Shown here: positions 13,901 to 24,489 of the stretch, in pieces
How the letters are laid out: each line of letters opens with the position of its first letter
How positions within the stretch are numbered: position 1 is the first letter of the stretch
From: Antedon mediterranea
Taxonomy: Eukaryota > Echinodermata > Crinoidea > Comatulida > Antedonidae
Assembly: GCF_964355755.1 (NCBI RefSeq)
Contig: NC_092679.1
Coordinates: 5,704,001-5,768,000 of the forward strand
Length of the DNA: 64,000 nucleotides
Direction of reading: 5' to 3'
Notes under the pieces: generated by a model
The model's database searches: none
What the model saw: only the letters and a program-made list of their open reading frames with translations
Told to the model about the DNA's origin: nothing
Translations under genes and position numbers: made by a program

Positions 13901-14355
13901 AGATGTGTTTGCAAATGTACATTTCAAAGCAGGGTTAGAATTGAATGGTCAAATAGTCTAAATATATTTTAATACAAGGATTTCATTAAAAATGTCCATT
14001 GATATCAATAAATCAATGGCATAACATTAATTGGTACAATATTTTTAAAACTATAGCATTTACACATCAATTGATAAAAAAAACTTGGATTGTGAGCATG
14101 GATTATTAGACTAATTTCCATGGTGTGTGAGAAAGAAGATAAAAATAAAAAACGAAAATCAAAACGATAAGTCTACCATTAAGAACATACAAAAAACATG
14201 TAATTTCATTTGCAAATTACAAAAGATAAAAAGTTGGGACATGTAGGCCTACTTACCTTTTGTAAGTGGAGTTTATAAGCTCTGTCATTCCATTTCTTTT
14301 GAAGTCGATTACTACAAGCAGGAAAAGCAGGTACTGTTCGAGGCATGCTGAGCAT
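4962..14355 (-). CDS. CFAP97-like / annexin fusion protein (634 aa, 17 exons)
   Basis: Exons in transcript order: 14257-14355, 11877-11957, 11400-11521, 11156-11264, 10684-10824, 10321-10437, 10016-10123, 9831-9909, 9507-9601, 9165-9278, 8895-8945, 8384-8497, 7927-8094, 6782-6857, 6193-6299, 5581-5724, 4962-5141. All borders are GT-AG and all phases match. Residues ~20-105 carry the CFAP97 pattern (KPKTFYHMQINMKKIQ, then a basic/acidic helix, YENRILLAKL and NWNWDYEPKS); that family is tied to cilia and sperm flagella. Residues ~138-270 are a charged, low-complexity linker. Residues ~275-575 form four annexin repeats: I (LIEALVRRTYAQRHQTKVKF), II (MVEILCTRNN, with DNFSGD), III (NVEGQLLNLMENKSFEHI) and IV (NLTVLRIITTRAEIDLVLI). 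Type II calcium loops (GxGT) are mostly degraded; repeat I has GLGQT. The tail is basic and Pro-rich and ends in RRSPRRSVNDKK. A second in-frame ATG at 14346 could be the start. Annexins bind anionic membranes, so a membrane link inside a cilium is a reasonable inference. Confidence 0.85.
6914..7882. mobile_element. TIR element of ~970 bp in an intron of the annexin-like gene
   Basis: The left end ACAGATATTGACTGCTTAGA at 6914 is mirrored by its reverse complement ending at 7882. Inside are a second inverted pair (ACATAGCCTATGTAA near 6950-6990), a ~90 bp direct repeat (7040-7170) and a hairpin at 7749-7862. No transposase frame is visible, so it is non-autonomous. The same terminus occurs alone at 49248-49276. 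Confidence 0.75.
7749..7862. repeat. Near-perfect hairpin within the TIR element
   Basis: Arms of ~45 bp: GGTTAAATATAAGATTTGAC reading in from the left and its reverse complement at the right, with CTCGGGAATGATATTAAG close to the loop. Confidence 0.85.
12027..12386. mobile_element. MITE with termini TTTAAAGATGTATTGTCC
   Basis: The left end TTTAAAGATGTACTG at 12027 and the right end GGGGGACAATACATCTTTAA at 12386 are inverted repeats. It lies in intron 1 of the annexin-like gene. A further terminus follows at 12432-12460 and a related copy at 12871-13070; the internal motif ACATTAAAATGGCATATTCA recurs in other copies. Confidence 0.7.
12871..13070. mobile_element. Second, truncated copy of the same MITE
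   Basis: It begins AAGATGTATTGTCCCCC and keeps the internal GTGACATTATAATGGCATAT. The right end runs into a G-rich tract (GGTGGGGGGGGGGGAGGGG, 13071-13090). Confidence 0.65.
13284..13378. repeat. Minisatellite, ~30 bp unit x3
   Basis: Three near-identical units around GTGTGTGCTCCGTGAGGTGG in intron 1 of the annexin-like gene. Open frames across this stretch on both strands are by-products of a unit divisible by three. Confidence 0.9.
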
Positions 14356-14554
14356 GTTTAGAGGTAGAATTATTAGGCCTAGACTATTATAATTCTTAGA
14401 CTATCTGCCCCAAGAAAGTCACTGACTAGCGGCTAGTACTCAGGGTGAAGGTCTCCTATTATCTACTTCTAACGAGTAACGTCCTCGTCGGGATTTTTGA
14501 CAAAATCGCGTTAGTTGAATTTCGATCACTAAATTTCATTAAAATATTCACACG
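14356..14554. promoter_or_regulatory. Candidate bidirectional promoter
   Basis: A ~200 bp gap separates the start codon of the minus-strand CFAP97-annexin gene (14355) from an ATG on the plus strand (14555). Head-to-head genes at this spacing often share a promoter in animals. No TATA element was recognised. Confidence 0.4.
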
Positions 14555-14761
14555 ATGTTCGAGATGTTTGTCGAATTTACTCCGTTATCACAGTACAGCG
14601 AAACAATTGTTACTACAAACAAACCAAAGTATTATGTTCCAACTCGCGACTCAAAAGATGTGATAAACAAACTAATAAAAGTAAGCATGCGCGTCATGGA
14701 AACCATTCAATCAGCATTCAATAGACTTACGGTAAATCCAGACGTCGTAAAAGTGGGTTAA
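14555..14761 (+). CDS. Small divergent ORF or first exon (42-68 aa), unknown
   Basis: ATG at 14555 opens a 68-codon frame ending at a TAA at 14759-14761. The first 42 codons (from MFEMFVEFTPLSQYSETIV) look protein-like and end at a consensus donor, AAA|gtaagc at 14680/14681. It may therefore be the first exon of a longer gene, but no following plus-strand exon could be identified before the cofilin-like gene. No known domain was recognised. Confidence 0.35.
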   Translation: MFEMFVEFTPLSQYSETIVTTNKPKYYVPTRDSKDVINKLIKVSMRVMETIQSAFNRLTVNPDVVKVG

Positions 14762-14969
14762 CTCGTGCAAAGCCAGTTTTGGGAAAAAGTTTTACATTTT
14801 TAATATATACGCAAAAAAGCAGTATAGTATTGAAAATGTCGATTAGATTGAGGATTTGCATGTCAGTTTAAACCCATTTTTTCCTCAACTGGGATAGTTC
14901 CTTTGTATAGTCTCCATCTTCTTGTAGGAGTAGGCTATAGTATACAAATAATGAATGTTTATGATGAGT

Positions 14970-15085
14970 GTGATGGTACAAATAATGGCATGAGGAAGGT
15001 TATACATCAACGAGGCGACAACCGAGTTGATATATAACCTTACATCATTCACCAAATGCCATTATTTGTACCATTACACGAATAT
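14970..15085. mobile_element. Small hairpin MITE
   Basis: Inverted arms: ATGGTACAAATAATGGCAT at about 14972 and its reverse complement ending near 15076, with GGTTATACATCAAC and GTTGATATATAACC paired inside. Confidence 0.7.
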
Positions 15086-15385
15086 ATAAAACATAAATGC
15101 ATATAAATGCACCTACTAGCCTAATTCTAACAATGTCTTGTAGAGATGTTCCCATTAATCAAAATCCTAAAAACGAATTAGATTAGATATATATCGCTCC
15201 AAAAATGTCCTTCCATATCGATACCAGTCATATCATTAACAATAACATTTGCGACAAAAGTACAAAATAGGTGGCGCTGTTGTATTTCAAAAGCAACAGT
15301 ATACAAAAAATATTTTCCAAACACGAACAGATTTTTTTTTGTACACGAAAAAAAGTACTATTAAACAATCATTTAATAGTGCATG

Positions 15386-16725
15386 TTATAATCGTTAATG
15401 TAGAAAACGCCAGCTAATGTCGAAACAACCGTTAATGTAGAACAACCCACCGCTTATGTAGTAAAACCTCCAGCTTATGTAGAAACACCAACAGCTTATG
15501 TAGTAAATAAAAATCAACACCAGCTAATGTAGAAACAGTCAACAGCTTATGTAGTAACGAAAATTGCCTCCCAGCTTATGTAGTTACTATCGCCAGCTAA
15601 TGTAGAAAATGTTATATATTTTACAAAAATGTCTCATTTATGTGCAAGCATCGATCTTTACTTAGCTATCAGTCTTTCCACCTCTCGTAAGCAACCAACT
15701 TTCTAAAACGACCACACATCTCCTTAGTAGTGGCAACCATCTCTGTTAAGGGACCGCTTCTCATAATCGACCACCTCTCGTAAGGGATTACCTCCTCTCA
15801 TAAGGGACCACTTCTCATAACCGACCACCTCTCGTAAGCGACCACCTCTCTTAAGGACCACACCTTTCGTAAATGACCACCTCTTTTAAGGGACCACGAC
15901 CTCTTTCTCTCTATTAAAGGACCGCTTCTCATAATCGTCAGTGACGACTCTTTTAAAGGACCACCTCTCTTAACGACCCCACCTCTTGTAAGTGACGACC
16001 TCTTATAAAGGACAACCACCTCTATTAAGGGACTGCTTCTCATAATCGACCATCTTCCATCACAATGACCTCTCGAAAGTGACCACCTCTATTGCGACGA
16101 CCAGTGTCTCTGTTAAGGGACCGCTTCTTATCATTGACCACTTCCGAGAGGTGGTCGATTATGATAAATGGTCCCTTAAAAGAGACGGTGGTCATTCAAT
16201 AGAGGTGATCACTTACGAGAGGTGGTCTATTATAAGCAGTGGTCCCTTAATAATAGAAACGGTGGACGTTCAACAGAGGTGGTCACTTACCAGAGGTCGT
16301 TGTGACGGGAGATAGTCGATTATGAGAAGCGGTCCTTTAATAGAGAGAAAGAGATCGTGGTCCCTTAAAAGAGGTGGTCATTTACGAGAGGTGTGGTCGT
16401 TAAAAGAGGTGGTCGCTTACGAGAGGTGGAAAGACTGATAGCTAAGTAAAGATCGATGCTTGCACATGAATTATAGACATTTTTGTAAAATATATAACAT
16501 TTTCTACATTAGCTGGCGATAGTAACTACATAAGCTGGGAGGCAATTTTCGTTACTACATAAGCTGTTGACTGTTTCTACATTAGCTGGTGTTGATTTTT
16601 ATTTACTACATAAGCTGTTGGTGTTTCTACATAAGCTGGAGGTTTTACTACATAAGCGGTGGATTGTTCTACATTAACGGTTGTTTCGACATTAGCTGGC
16701 GTTTTCTACATTAGCGGTTGTAACA
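15386..16725. mobile_element. Fold-back element, ~1.34 kb, almost wholly palindromic
   Basis: The outer arms (15386-15690 and 16430-16725) are inverted copies made of repeated CAGCTTATGTAGTAAA-type units. The inner halves (15690-16130 and 16135-16430) are tandem runs of ~20 bp units like CGACCACCTCTCGTAAG, inverted on the right. No transposase is present. A truncated one-arm copy lies at 38946-39388. The layout matches fold-back type elements, whose inverted repeats are themselves tandem arrays. Confidence 0.85.
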
Positions 16726-17418
16726 GTGCATACTATTGCATGCCAATTGACCCACAATCAAATGACAGGAATTTATTTAGGTGTTATATATTAGGTACTG
16801 TTATATATCTTAAGGGAACACTCACACATCATTTTTATTGTTTTGGATAGTTTATGTGTTGTGCACATACTTGTGTAGCAGTCTATCTATGACATCACGT
16901 GCTACGTCTAAACTTTAAACCGTAGTTTTCTATTCGTAAAATGCGATGCCAACTCATTATTTTACTTACTATTCTCTTCAATATCTAGTAGAGAAAATTA
17001 TAAATATATACATATCGTGATATTTGTTGGGTTACTCAAAACATCGGGAGTAATCTCAATTTAGCAGGTGATGATTCGGAATATCGGCAGTGGCATAACG
17101 CACAGGCCTGAGGTCCTTCAACGCTGGAGGTCTCCAACGTTTTTAGCCTTTCCGGCATATTTTAATGCCCGTTCTTTTCCTCCGGGCACTGCTCATGGTC
17201 CCATTAAGCCCTGGGGACCCTGGGTTTTAGCCAGTAAGCGCTCATATCTTAACTAATATAATTAAAATTTTTTTTTTTATTTTTGATTTTATGTACTTTC
17301 ACTATTACATATTTATATTTTAGTCTACTCTGTAGCAATGTTAGTACGTATACTTATAGGTATACGGGGGTCACGACTTAAAGTTCAGTGAACTTACTGT
17401 GACCTATAAATGTAAATT
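16726..17418. other. Intergenic, no gene seen
   Basis: Nothing coding is supported. A GC-richer patch at 17060-17235 (CGCACAGGCCTGAGGTCC, then CCCTGGGGACCCTGGG) differs in base use from its surroundings and may be the remnant of a mobile element of unknown type. Confidence 0.35.
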
Positions 17419-17442
17419 ATATATATATATATATATATATAA
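17419..17442. repeat. (AT)n microsatellite
   Basis: A run of about 11-12 AT dinucleotides. Confidence 0.95.
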
Positions 17443-17701
17443 GTGAGTGGCAAAAATAAATAAACGAAACGAAATAGCTGAATATCGGGTAACTCCTGTA
17501 ATTATTTCTAAAACGTGATGTTGTACAAAAAGGACTGTCATTGCTATTTCACGTCATATTTATCTCTCCCATTTTAACAATATTTTAAACAGTAGGCGTG
17601 GCATGTCAAGTGTTGACGTCTTCTTTTCATTCAAAATTCTGTTCATGTTGCATCATCCACTTGATTAAATTTGCCGTTTTTTTTCTTCTTGTAAAATAAT
17701 A

Positions 17702-17921
17702 TACCGTATTTATTTGAATAAACGCCACATGCACGTATACACAATATTGTATTTCTATTGTAGAATTCTACAATTTAACAAACATTTTGAATTTTTACTT
17801 TATTTTATCAGTTTTTGGTAGAGTATTAATTAATTACGGCCAAGTAAATAAACCTCCCTTGAATAAACGCCCTCTACAGAACAATAAACGCATGTGGTAT
17901 TTATTCAAATAAATACGGTAT
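17702..17921. mobile_element. MITE with ACCGTATTTATTTGAATAAA termini
   Basis: The left end TACCGTATTTATTTGAATAA is mirrored by TTATTCAAATAAATACGGTA at the right, and further GAATAAACGCC motifs sit inside. Degraded relatives containing GTTTATT or AATAAACGCC are seen near 30045-30250, 31680-31730, 32470-32530 and 37525-37560. Confidence 0.8.
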
Positions 17922-19357
17922 GTAATAGTTTGATCCAACTAAAAACAAACAACAGACAACTATGTATTACGCTTGATTATATTTCGATAACAAATGTGAG
18001 CTTTTAAAGAGATAAAATTAAGATTCATTAAGGGAGAACAACCTATATTAACCTTGTTTCACCACCAAACTGTGATTGTCATTTTGTCATTAAAGATGGT
18101 GTACATCCTTTTCATGATTCAAAATCATTTACAATCTGGAAAGCACACTATATGCCATACCAGTACAATATACATTTTATTTCTCCCATATATTAATATT
18201 CATTTTAGGAAATATAACAACTAATCTTTTATATTACCAATAGGCTTTTAATTTAAAAAAAACAAAACTGGAAAAGGAAGACAGGTTAGTTATAATAGTT
18301 AACAATTTTAACAAAACAAAAGTTAGTAATAGTATGAACTAGAACTAGATGTCTTAATTGTGTTACTACAGTAAACTAAACTGAAATGCCAAAACAAAAA
18401 ATCTATTTTTGGTATCGGTTAATACAGTGTTCCTATGTAACAAATTATTTCACTTTGTAAATTTATTTTGGCCTATAGACAAAGAAGCAAAGAATTATAA
18501 AACAAAACATTATTCAAGCCACATCGCTCACAAGAATCTGCACAAAATCAAAACATTGACATTTTTAGAGTTGTTTACACCTTGTAATTATACATTGAAT
18601 TTAAGCCAATATGATTTGTATTGATTTAGTGGTTAACTAAAAGCTAACAAAATGCTTGATTACACCAAGAGGGCAGCAGATAAGTAAGACCTTTCTGGAT
18701 AGTACACTATAGATTTACAAATCCCAGCTCAATTTTGTGTTTATCACAATTTCTATCATTAATATTATTACATAACTTTTTTTAATTTGTTGTTAAAAAG
18801 TAAAAAGGATAATAAACCGCTTGAATAATAAATCTATTTACTATTTGGAATCAAACTGTATTTACATAAAGCATGTTTATGATTAATAAGCAATGTTTCT
18901 GGAGTACTTTCATGAGTTGTCCAGTTTGTTGTCCGTGAATAAAAGGGTTTCTAAGATGTACCATTAGATTCTAAAAGACAAAAAGGACACTGAATAATTA
19001 ATCAATATTATGTTAAATATAATGTTGAAAAAAAAACCCACAACAAATGAAAATAAATAAAAATCAGACTTTAAATAAGCCATTTTACAGATCTTGCTTA
19101 TAAAAAGATCAATAAATAGTTAAATTTAACCAAAATTCATTATCCAACCAAACAATTTGGCTATTTTAAATACAATTACATTGTACAATTTAGTATTAAT
19201 TTATGCGACATTAAAATGGCAGATTCAACAAAAAATAAAGACATTAATTAAATGTGGGATCAAAAGAATTAGTCTAAAAAGACTGAAGTTTTTCTACTTA
19301 ATTTCACAGTCCATATAATAATACTCCCTCCTATTACTTTTGTATACCTTTCTAGTG
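17922..19357. other. Intergenic AT-rich DNA with a MITE remnant
   Basis: No coding exon is supported. A remnant of the TTTAAAGATGTATTGTCC family lies at about 19070-19240, recognised by its internal GCGACATTAAAATGGCAGAT. Confidence 0.4.
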
Positions 19358-19363
19358 TTTATT
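19358..19363 (-). terminator. Poly(A) signal of the cofilin-like gene
   Basis: AATAAA on the minus strand, ~50 bp after the stop codon. Confidence 0.55.
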
Positions 19364-19410
19364 TTGTTAATTCAAGTGTAATGTGTACGTACCTTTATCA
19401 AATACATCAC

Positions 19411-22371
19411 CTAAAGAGTTTTACAATAGCCTTTGAATATGTCATAAGTCAGTTCTGAACCATCGTTGCACTGAATTATATTACTTGCAAGGTTTGGCAA
19501 TTTACTTCCTATGCCACTTGATGATGATGCATACACCATCTTGGTTCTCATGTTTGCCTTGTCATCATCAACCCTACAACAAAAATGCCATGTTTTAGTA
19601 TTAGAGCATGTCTTTAACACAACATTTTTTTAACCTTTGTGATGTAGAAAATGGCCACGACACACCAGATACAGTATGTACACTCGAAACATCCTCCCCA
19701 ATTTCAGGATTTGAGTATGATAGAATTTGAGACTAGGCCTCCACCACCACACAATTTTTTTTAGAATTGCAGAAGTGTAAATTACAGGCACCACGAAAAG
19801 TATAAAGTGCAGTCACACACAGTTTGATTTTGGTCCCAGAGCACTGTATATTCGTGCTGCAGATGAGAGAGCTCTCTATAGGAAGAAAAAGTAATTACGT
19901 CACGCTTCCGACTGCACTGGGGCCAAACAAAGCTTGGTCGGCCATCTTGTCCTATTCTAATACATTGATTTAACACCGCTTTTTCGTACATCCTGATAAA
20001 TTTTGTTTTTACATAATTTAGAGTTGTTCATCTTGCTTTATTTTACTATGTTAGTACAGTAGAACCTGTGTTTTACGTACCCTGATTTTACGTTCCCTTG
20101 ATTTTACGTACGCTTAAAATAACCGATGACGTCATCATTTTCTTACATTGAGGGCGCAATTTAACAACAAGAAAGCTGTGGCTGTGTGTGTTAGGAATTC
20201 TGCTGTGTGTTTGAGACAAGCTACGCACGTGCATTTAACCAGCGACTGTTTTTATTGATAGAAAATACAAGAACATTGATATTTTACATTTTATTTAAAC
20301 ATCTCACAGCCTGTATATACAGTACTGTACTTTTCTAGTTAGGCCTCACATCTTGCTAGGCCTGCTAGCCTGGCCTGAATAGTCTAGGCAAGGCCTAGCT
20401 AGTGACAACCTGCATGCTGTTCAGTAAAGTAGACAAACAGGGTAGCCTTTATAGCTACGATCTCTACGTATTTGGGGTCAATTTAAGGTCAACCTTGATT
20501 TTACGAATCCTTTGTTTTACGTACGCCTTTCGGTCCCGTACCGTACGTAAAATGGAGGTTCTACTGTACTGTAGTGTTGAATATTTTGCTTGGCCCAGTG
20601 CAGTCGGCAGCCAGGAAATGTGACGTCACACTTTTTCTCCCTATATTGTATCGACATATTTTTGTACTCCTTTGTCAGTCTCTTTTTGCAATGCAAAACC
20701 ATATTCACATAGGCTAGTGGAAAACAAGCTTGAAGCTATATTTAATAATAATAATAATAAAATCTTTATTTTTGCAACGGAAAAAAACTCGTTCACCAGA
20801 AAGATTCTTCCACAAGGCCGTATAACATTGTACATAACACACAAAGTATTGTAATAAAGAATTAAAATCAAGGTTAAAGTCCTGTTCCCTACATTTTTGT
20901 AGATCTAATTTAACGGTACAAACTACATGTAATGTAAAAATAAATACTATATGGTCCTATTGCGATAACTTTTTTCGTCTTTGGTTAAAAATGTGAAAAA
21001 TAAGTAAATTCTAATCATTTTAGCGACCCGCTATAAATCCCAACATGTATTGCGCGCAGATGAATATTTTAGGATTTCTTCTGTGATTCATCTACTTTCG
21101 ATCGATTGTGAAGGCCAAAATAAATGGAAGAATTGTAACTTTTCAGCGAAAATACTAGGATTTTCCCCCAATTCATATTACGGATTCTGGAAAAAACAGA
21201 AAAAAAATTACTGCGACAACTAGAAAATGTCAGGATAGGTCTATAATTAATAGCTACAGTAGCATACAATGTCTGTACTTTACTGTTGTTTACCAGCTAG
21301 GCCTACAAAACTAAGCCTACCTAGGCTAGGCCTAAAGACCGTCCACGAGAGGACATTCACCACGAGCTACTTAGGTAGTGCATTGATTCTCTCTTTATCT
21401 AAGAAGGGAATAACCTGAGAAGGTCCCCGGTTCGAGCCCTGGCGAAACCTATTTTTCTTAAACTTATGGTGAAATATACTGTATACGTAATATGATATAC
21501 CGGTAGAGTATATCTCTACTCGGGGTACCGGAGTCTAGGACTCTCATCTTTTCCTCTTCCATCCGGACACTATTGAGTAAAAAGTGCGACTTATAAAGTA
21601 CTACTCCTCCCTCATTCGTTGTAGTATTGAGCTGGGATTTGACATGAATATATTACAGGGGCATGTCCTCAAATCTATAGAGCCGGATTTTTTAATTTTA
21701 AACCGGATGCAGCCATATCACATCTCGAAGATGGTATTTGGAATGTGTGACGTTACATCCGGTCTTATGACGTCATTACAGCTTCTTTTGCTGTACCCCA
21801 AGTATCACACATTCGTGCTATATTTTATATTTATCTGTTTTTTTATCGTACTAATATTTGCCAATTTCTATTGTTATTTTATTATGAATGGACAAATAAA
21901 GCATTTCAGTATATATTCACACTTTTTCATTCTGAACAGATAGATAGTGCTGTTTTCTTAAATATGGGAAATTATATAAAGAATTGAATGGCAGTTCTTT
22001 TTTGTTTGTTATAATTGTGCTTACCATCTAATCAAGAAAGATTTTGAACGTTTACTTCCATCATCCAAAACACAGTTGTAAATCATAAAGGCAGCTGGCT
22101 CAGCTGTGAGGATTTCCTTTATTCTTGTAAACGCTGCCCTGGGTGTTTCATCTTTAACTTGGCATGAATGTACAACTATCTTTTCCTCGCAATCTTTGTG
22201 AAACTGTTGGTAAATTGCATCATCATCTTCAATTGGGGCTGTTGAAATTCTTTCAGAGTCTACATACACTAATTGACCCTTTTCTATTCGAGCAAGGATA
22301 TACAAATACTTTTTTAAAGCCACATTGTCGGAAGCTAATTTTTTAAACCTTTCTTCGACTGCAACACCTGA
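19411..22371 (-). CDS. ADF/cofilin-family actin-binding protein, start exon not found
   Basis: Two exons: 22025-22371 (115 codons + 2 nt) and 19411-19573 (53 codons and stop), joined in phase across a Trp codon. The product is one ADF-homology domain. It opens SGVAVEERFKKL, like the cofilin N-terminus with its regulatory Ser, and later carries KSFLIRW followed by MRTKMVYASSSSG, matching the cofilin actin-binding long helix (KSKMIYASSKDA in vertebrate cofilin). About 168 residues are present, against 165-170 for the family. The first exon begins in phase 0 with the Ser codon; in many cofilin genes an intron directly follows the initiator Met, so the missing exon may encode only Met. Several ATG|gt sites exist upstream on this strand (for example 27668-27670), but none can be chosen. 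Role: binding and severing of actin filaments in the cytoplasm. Central residues are divergent, so it may be a paralogue rather than the main cofilin. Confidence 0.8.
20052..20571. mobile_element. MITE with CAGTAGAACC termini and TA target site
   Basis: TA|CAGTAGAACC at the left and GGTTCTACTG|TA at the right, with GATTTTACGTACG repeated in the subterminal arms. Short TIRs of this type with TA duplication are typical of the pogo/Tigger branch of Tc1-mariner; this copy has no transposase. It sits in the intron of the cofilin-like gene. Confidence 0.75.
20725..20880 (-). mobile_element. 3' tail of a non-LTR retroelement
   Basis: On the minus strand the sequence ends GCAAAAATAAAGATTTTATT followed by (ATT)n, a common ending of LINE/SINE 3' tails. 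Confidence 0.5.
21340..21455 (+). repeat. tRNA-like sequence, possible SINE fragment
   Basis: GGTTCGAGCCC, a perfect type of internal B box, is followed by TGGCGAAACC. An A box is not clear, so it is not called a tRNA gene. Confidence 0.3.
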
Positions 22372-22719
22372 CTGTAAAATAAAAAAAATTGGTAAGTAAA
22401 TGTGAATATTTAAATACAGTAACAGTAAAGTAATAAAAACTAGAACAGTATCTAGGTTTCTATATTTCTTCCACAAAATGTATATTGCTAGCTAATAATT
22501 TTGTATCAATATTATAATTTATAAAAATAAAATTAAAAGCCTAAAAGTAACCACTTGGGACCAGGTTACAGTATCTGTACCTGATACAACAACATGCACA
22601 CGTTGCTAGAATAGTACTACTAGTAGTGTAGGAAATTGACCCGTCATCCTATGGCCTGAACAAAATTTGTATTAAATACTGCATACAGTAGTGATAAATG
22701 TATGTCTATTTTATATAAT

Positions 22720-23860
22720 GCACTTGTCAATTGCATGACCCACTATACAACCCTTGAGAGAGGTGCATCATTTATAATAATTATAAATGCAGGGATGCGT
22801 CATGGTACGTCACATACCGTATATTTCGGTGTATAAGTCGCACTTTTGACACACAAATTTGACCTCTAAATTAAGGGTGCGTCTTATACACCGAACATAA
22901 ATGCCTCACCACACAGAGTGTACATATCGTCACCTCGTTGGCTAGGCCTTAGTAGGCTAGGCCTAGCTACAGTGTACTAACGTAACGGCAACCTGCTTCT
23001 GCCTAGTTTTCAAGGCATTTTAGCGTGATGTTATACTAAATATGATGAAAAGATTTGTTTATTATGGAGCTGTTTTAAGCGCTCCGATAAAATTTCATTT
23101 GTAAACGTTTACGATCGATTGGAATAGTATTTATTTATAGTTATTCGCACGATCGCCGACCGCCGTACGCACGATCGCCGACCGCCGTACCCCCAGCGCA
23201 AGCCCTTCTTGGCGGCCACATGTTGTACGGTATTCGACTAGTATATTCTCCAGGTGATTATAGCGTGGACCTAGCGTACACACTTCTCGGATACATAGAT
23301 ACTAATCGAATACGATTGTCCGTGAAAACGTGCGCCCTCTCGAAATGATCGAGCGAGGCTAGCCCACACACGTGCGTGTTACACACTGTACTCGGTCATG
23401 CACTCGATGTTGCGGGTGCGAAACTCATGAATAACAAGTTAGAAACAACTTGTTGAGGCTGGGCGCGGCCGAGCCTAGGTAAGAAAAAACCTAAATAAAG
23501 GACGTCGTTGTAGATATAACAAAATATATTATTACAATAATATTGATTACAATTTAAAAAAAACATTGTTTTGATGAAATATAAGGTGCGTCTTATACAT
23601 AGACGATATAAAAAATACCGATATTTTACTCTCAGTTAGGGGGTGCGTCTTATACACAGGTGCGACTTATACACCGAAATATACGGTAATTAATAAACAA
23701 TGGTGTGTCAATGTCCGTCACTTTACCACCCACCATATCATGAACAACATGGTACATTGTTCTTTAAAATGTGTGCATCTTGGTCATCTTGGTTACAAAT
23801 AGTAACTTTTTGACGCAGGGGTGCATCATGGTATTCATAATGTATGACACACAGACAAAT
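22720..23860. mobile_element. MITE (TGACGCAC family) split by another transposon
   Basis: AATGCACTTGTCAATTGCAT at 22720 and GACGCAGGGGTGCATCATGG near 23814 belong to the same element as the intact copy at 27206-27541. The two halves are separated by the element at 22819-23687. Confidence 0.7.
22819..23687. mobile_element. TIR transposon, ~870 bp, CGGTGTATAAGTCGCAC termini
   Basis: TA|CCGTATATTTCGGTGTATAA at the left and its inverse followed by TA at the right, with GGGTGCGTCTTATACA repeated inside each end. The interior is GC-richer and has no transposase. A 22 bp unit, CGCACGATCGCCGACCGCCG, is duplicated at about 23146-23190. Confidence 0.85.
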
Positions 23861-24007
23861 GACACACTCATACATTCTAATTTTTTTAAACAAAACATAA
23901 TTGTGTGAGAAAAACATAAAAGTAGATATCCCAATGAAGCAGTTTTCCGTTATGGTGATTCGAACGAATGCTCGTGAAAATTCAAAAAGTGACTTATTTT
24001 CCAAACT

Positions 24008-24208
24008 TTAAAAAAAAATCTATGCTGTGCAAGTTATTCTGGTTGTGCGTACAATTGGCTGAATATTCTGTATGCGCAAGTGCTATGCCTATTAGTAGTT
24101 CCAGTACAGTCAAATTGCTATATTGGCAAACGGCGCTCTATACTATTAGTACTGCAGCCAATTGTACGCACAACCAGAATAACTTACACAGCATGGATTT
24201 TTTTTTTA
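24008..24208. mobile_element. 200 bp MITE with ~50 bp arms
   Basis: Left arm AGTTATTCTGGTTGTGCGTA and its inverse at the right; each end continues through CTGTG(C/T)AAGT into an A- or T-run. Confidence 0.85.
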
Positions 24209-24489
24209 CCAATGTTGAGTTTGGAATGTGTCAAACATATTGTTCAAATGTAAAAATAAATTAGACAACAATATCATCTTCATTTTTGTACTTATTTTGA
24301 TTGTTTTGAACAACAAATTAAGCATTAACTAATGATTTTTAAACACCATACTCAATAGCGCGCGCAGTCAGACTCAAGAAATTGGATCATTTACTATTTG
24401 TGGTCCACAACCACACCAACAAGCGGTACGCATATTCTCCATATACGCGGCCTAGCGCTACACTATTTTGACCAAGAAAAGACTACATA

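Noticed and set aside
21410-21455. Functional tRNA gene
   Set aside because: Only the T-arm/B box is convincing; no acceptor stem pairing or A box could be built.
21584-21943. 119-codon plus-strand frame with hydrophobic C-terminal part
   Set aside because: No ATG at its first codon, no recognisable domain, splice context or conserved motif; T-rich DNA easily yields hydrophobic frames.
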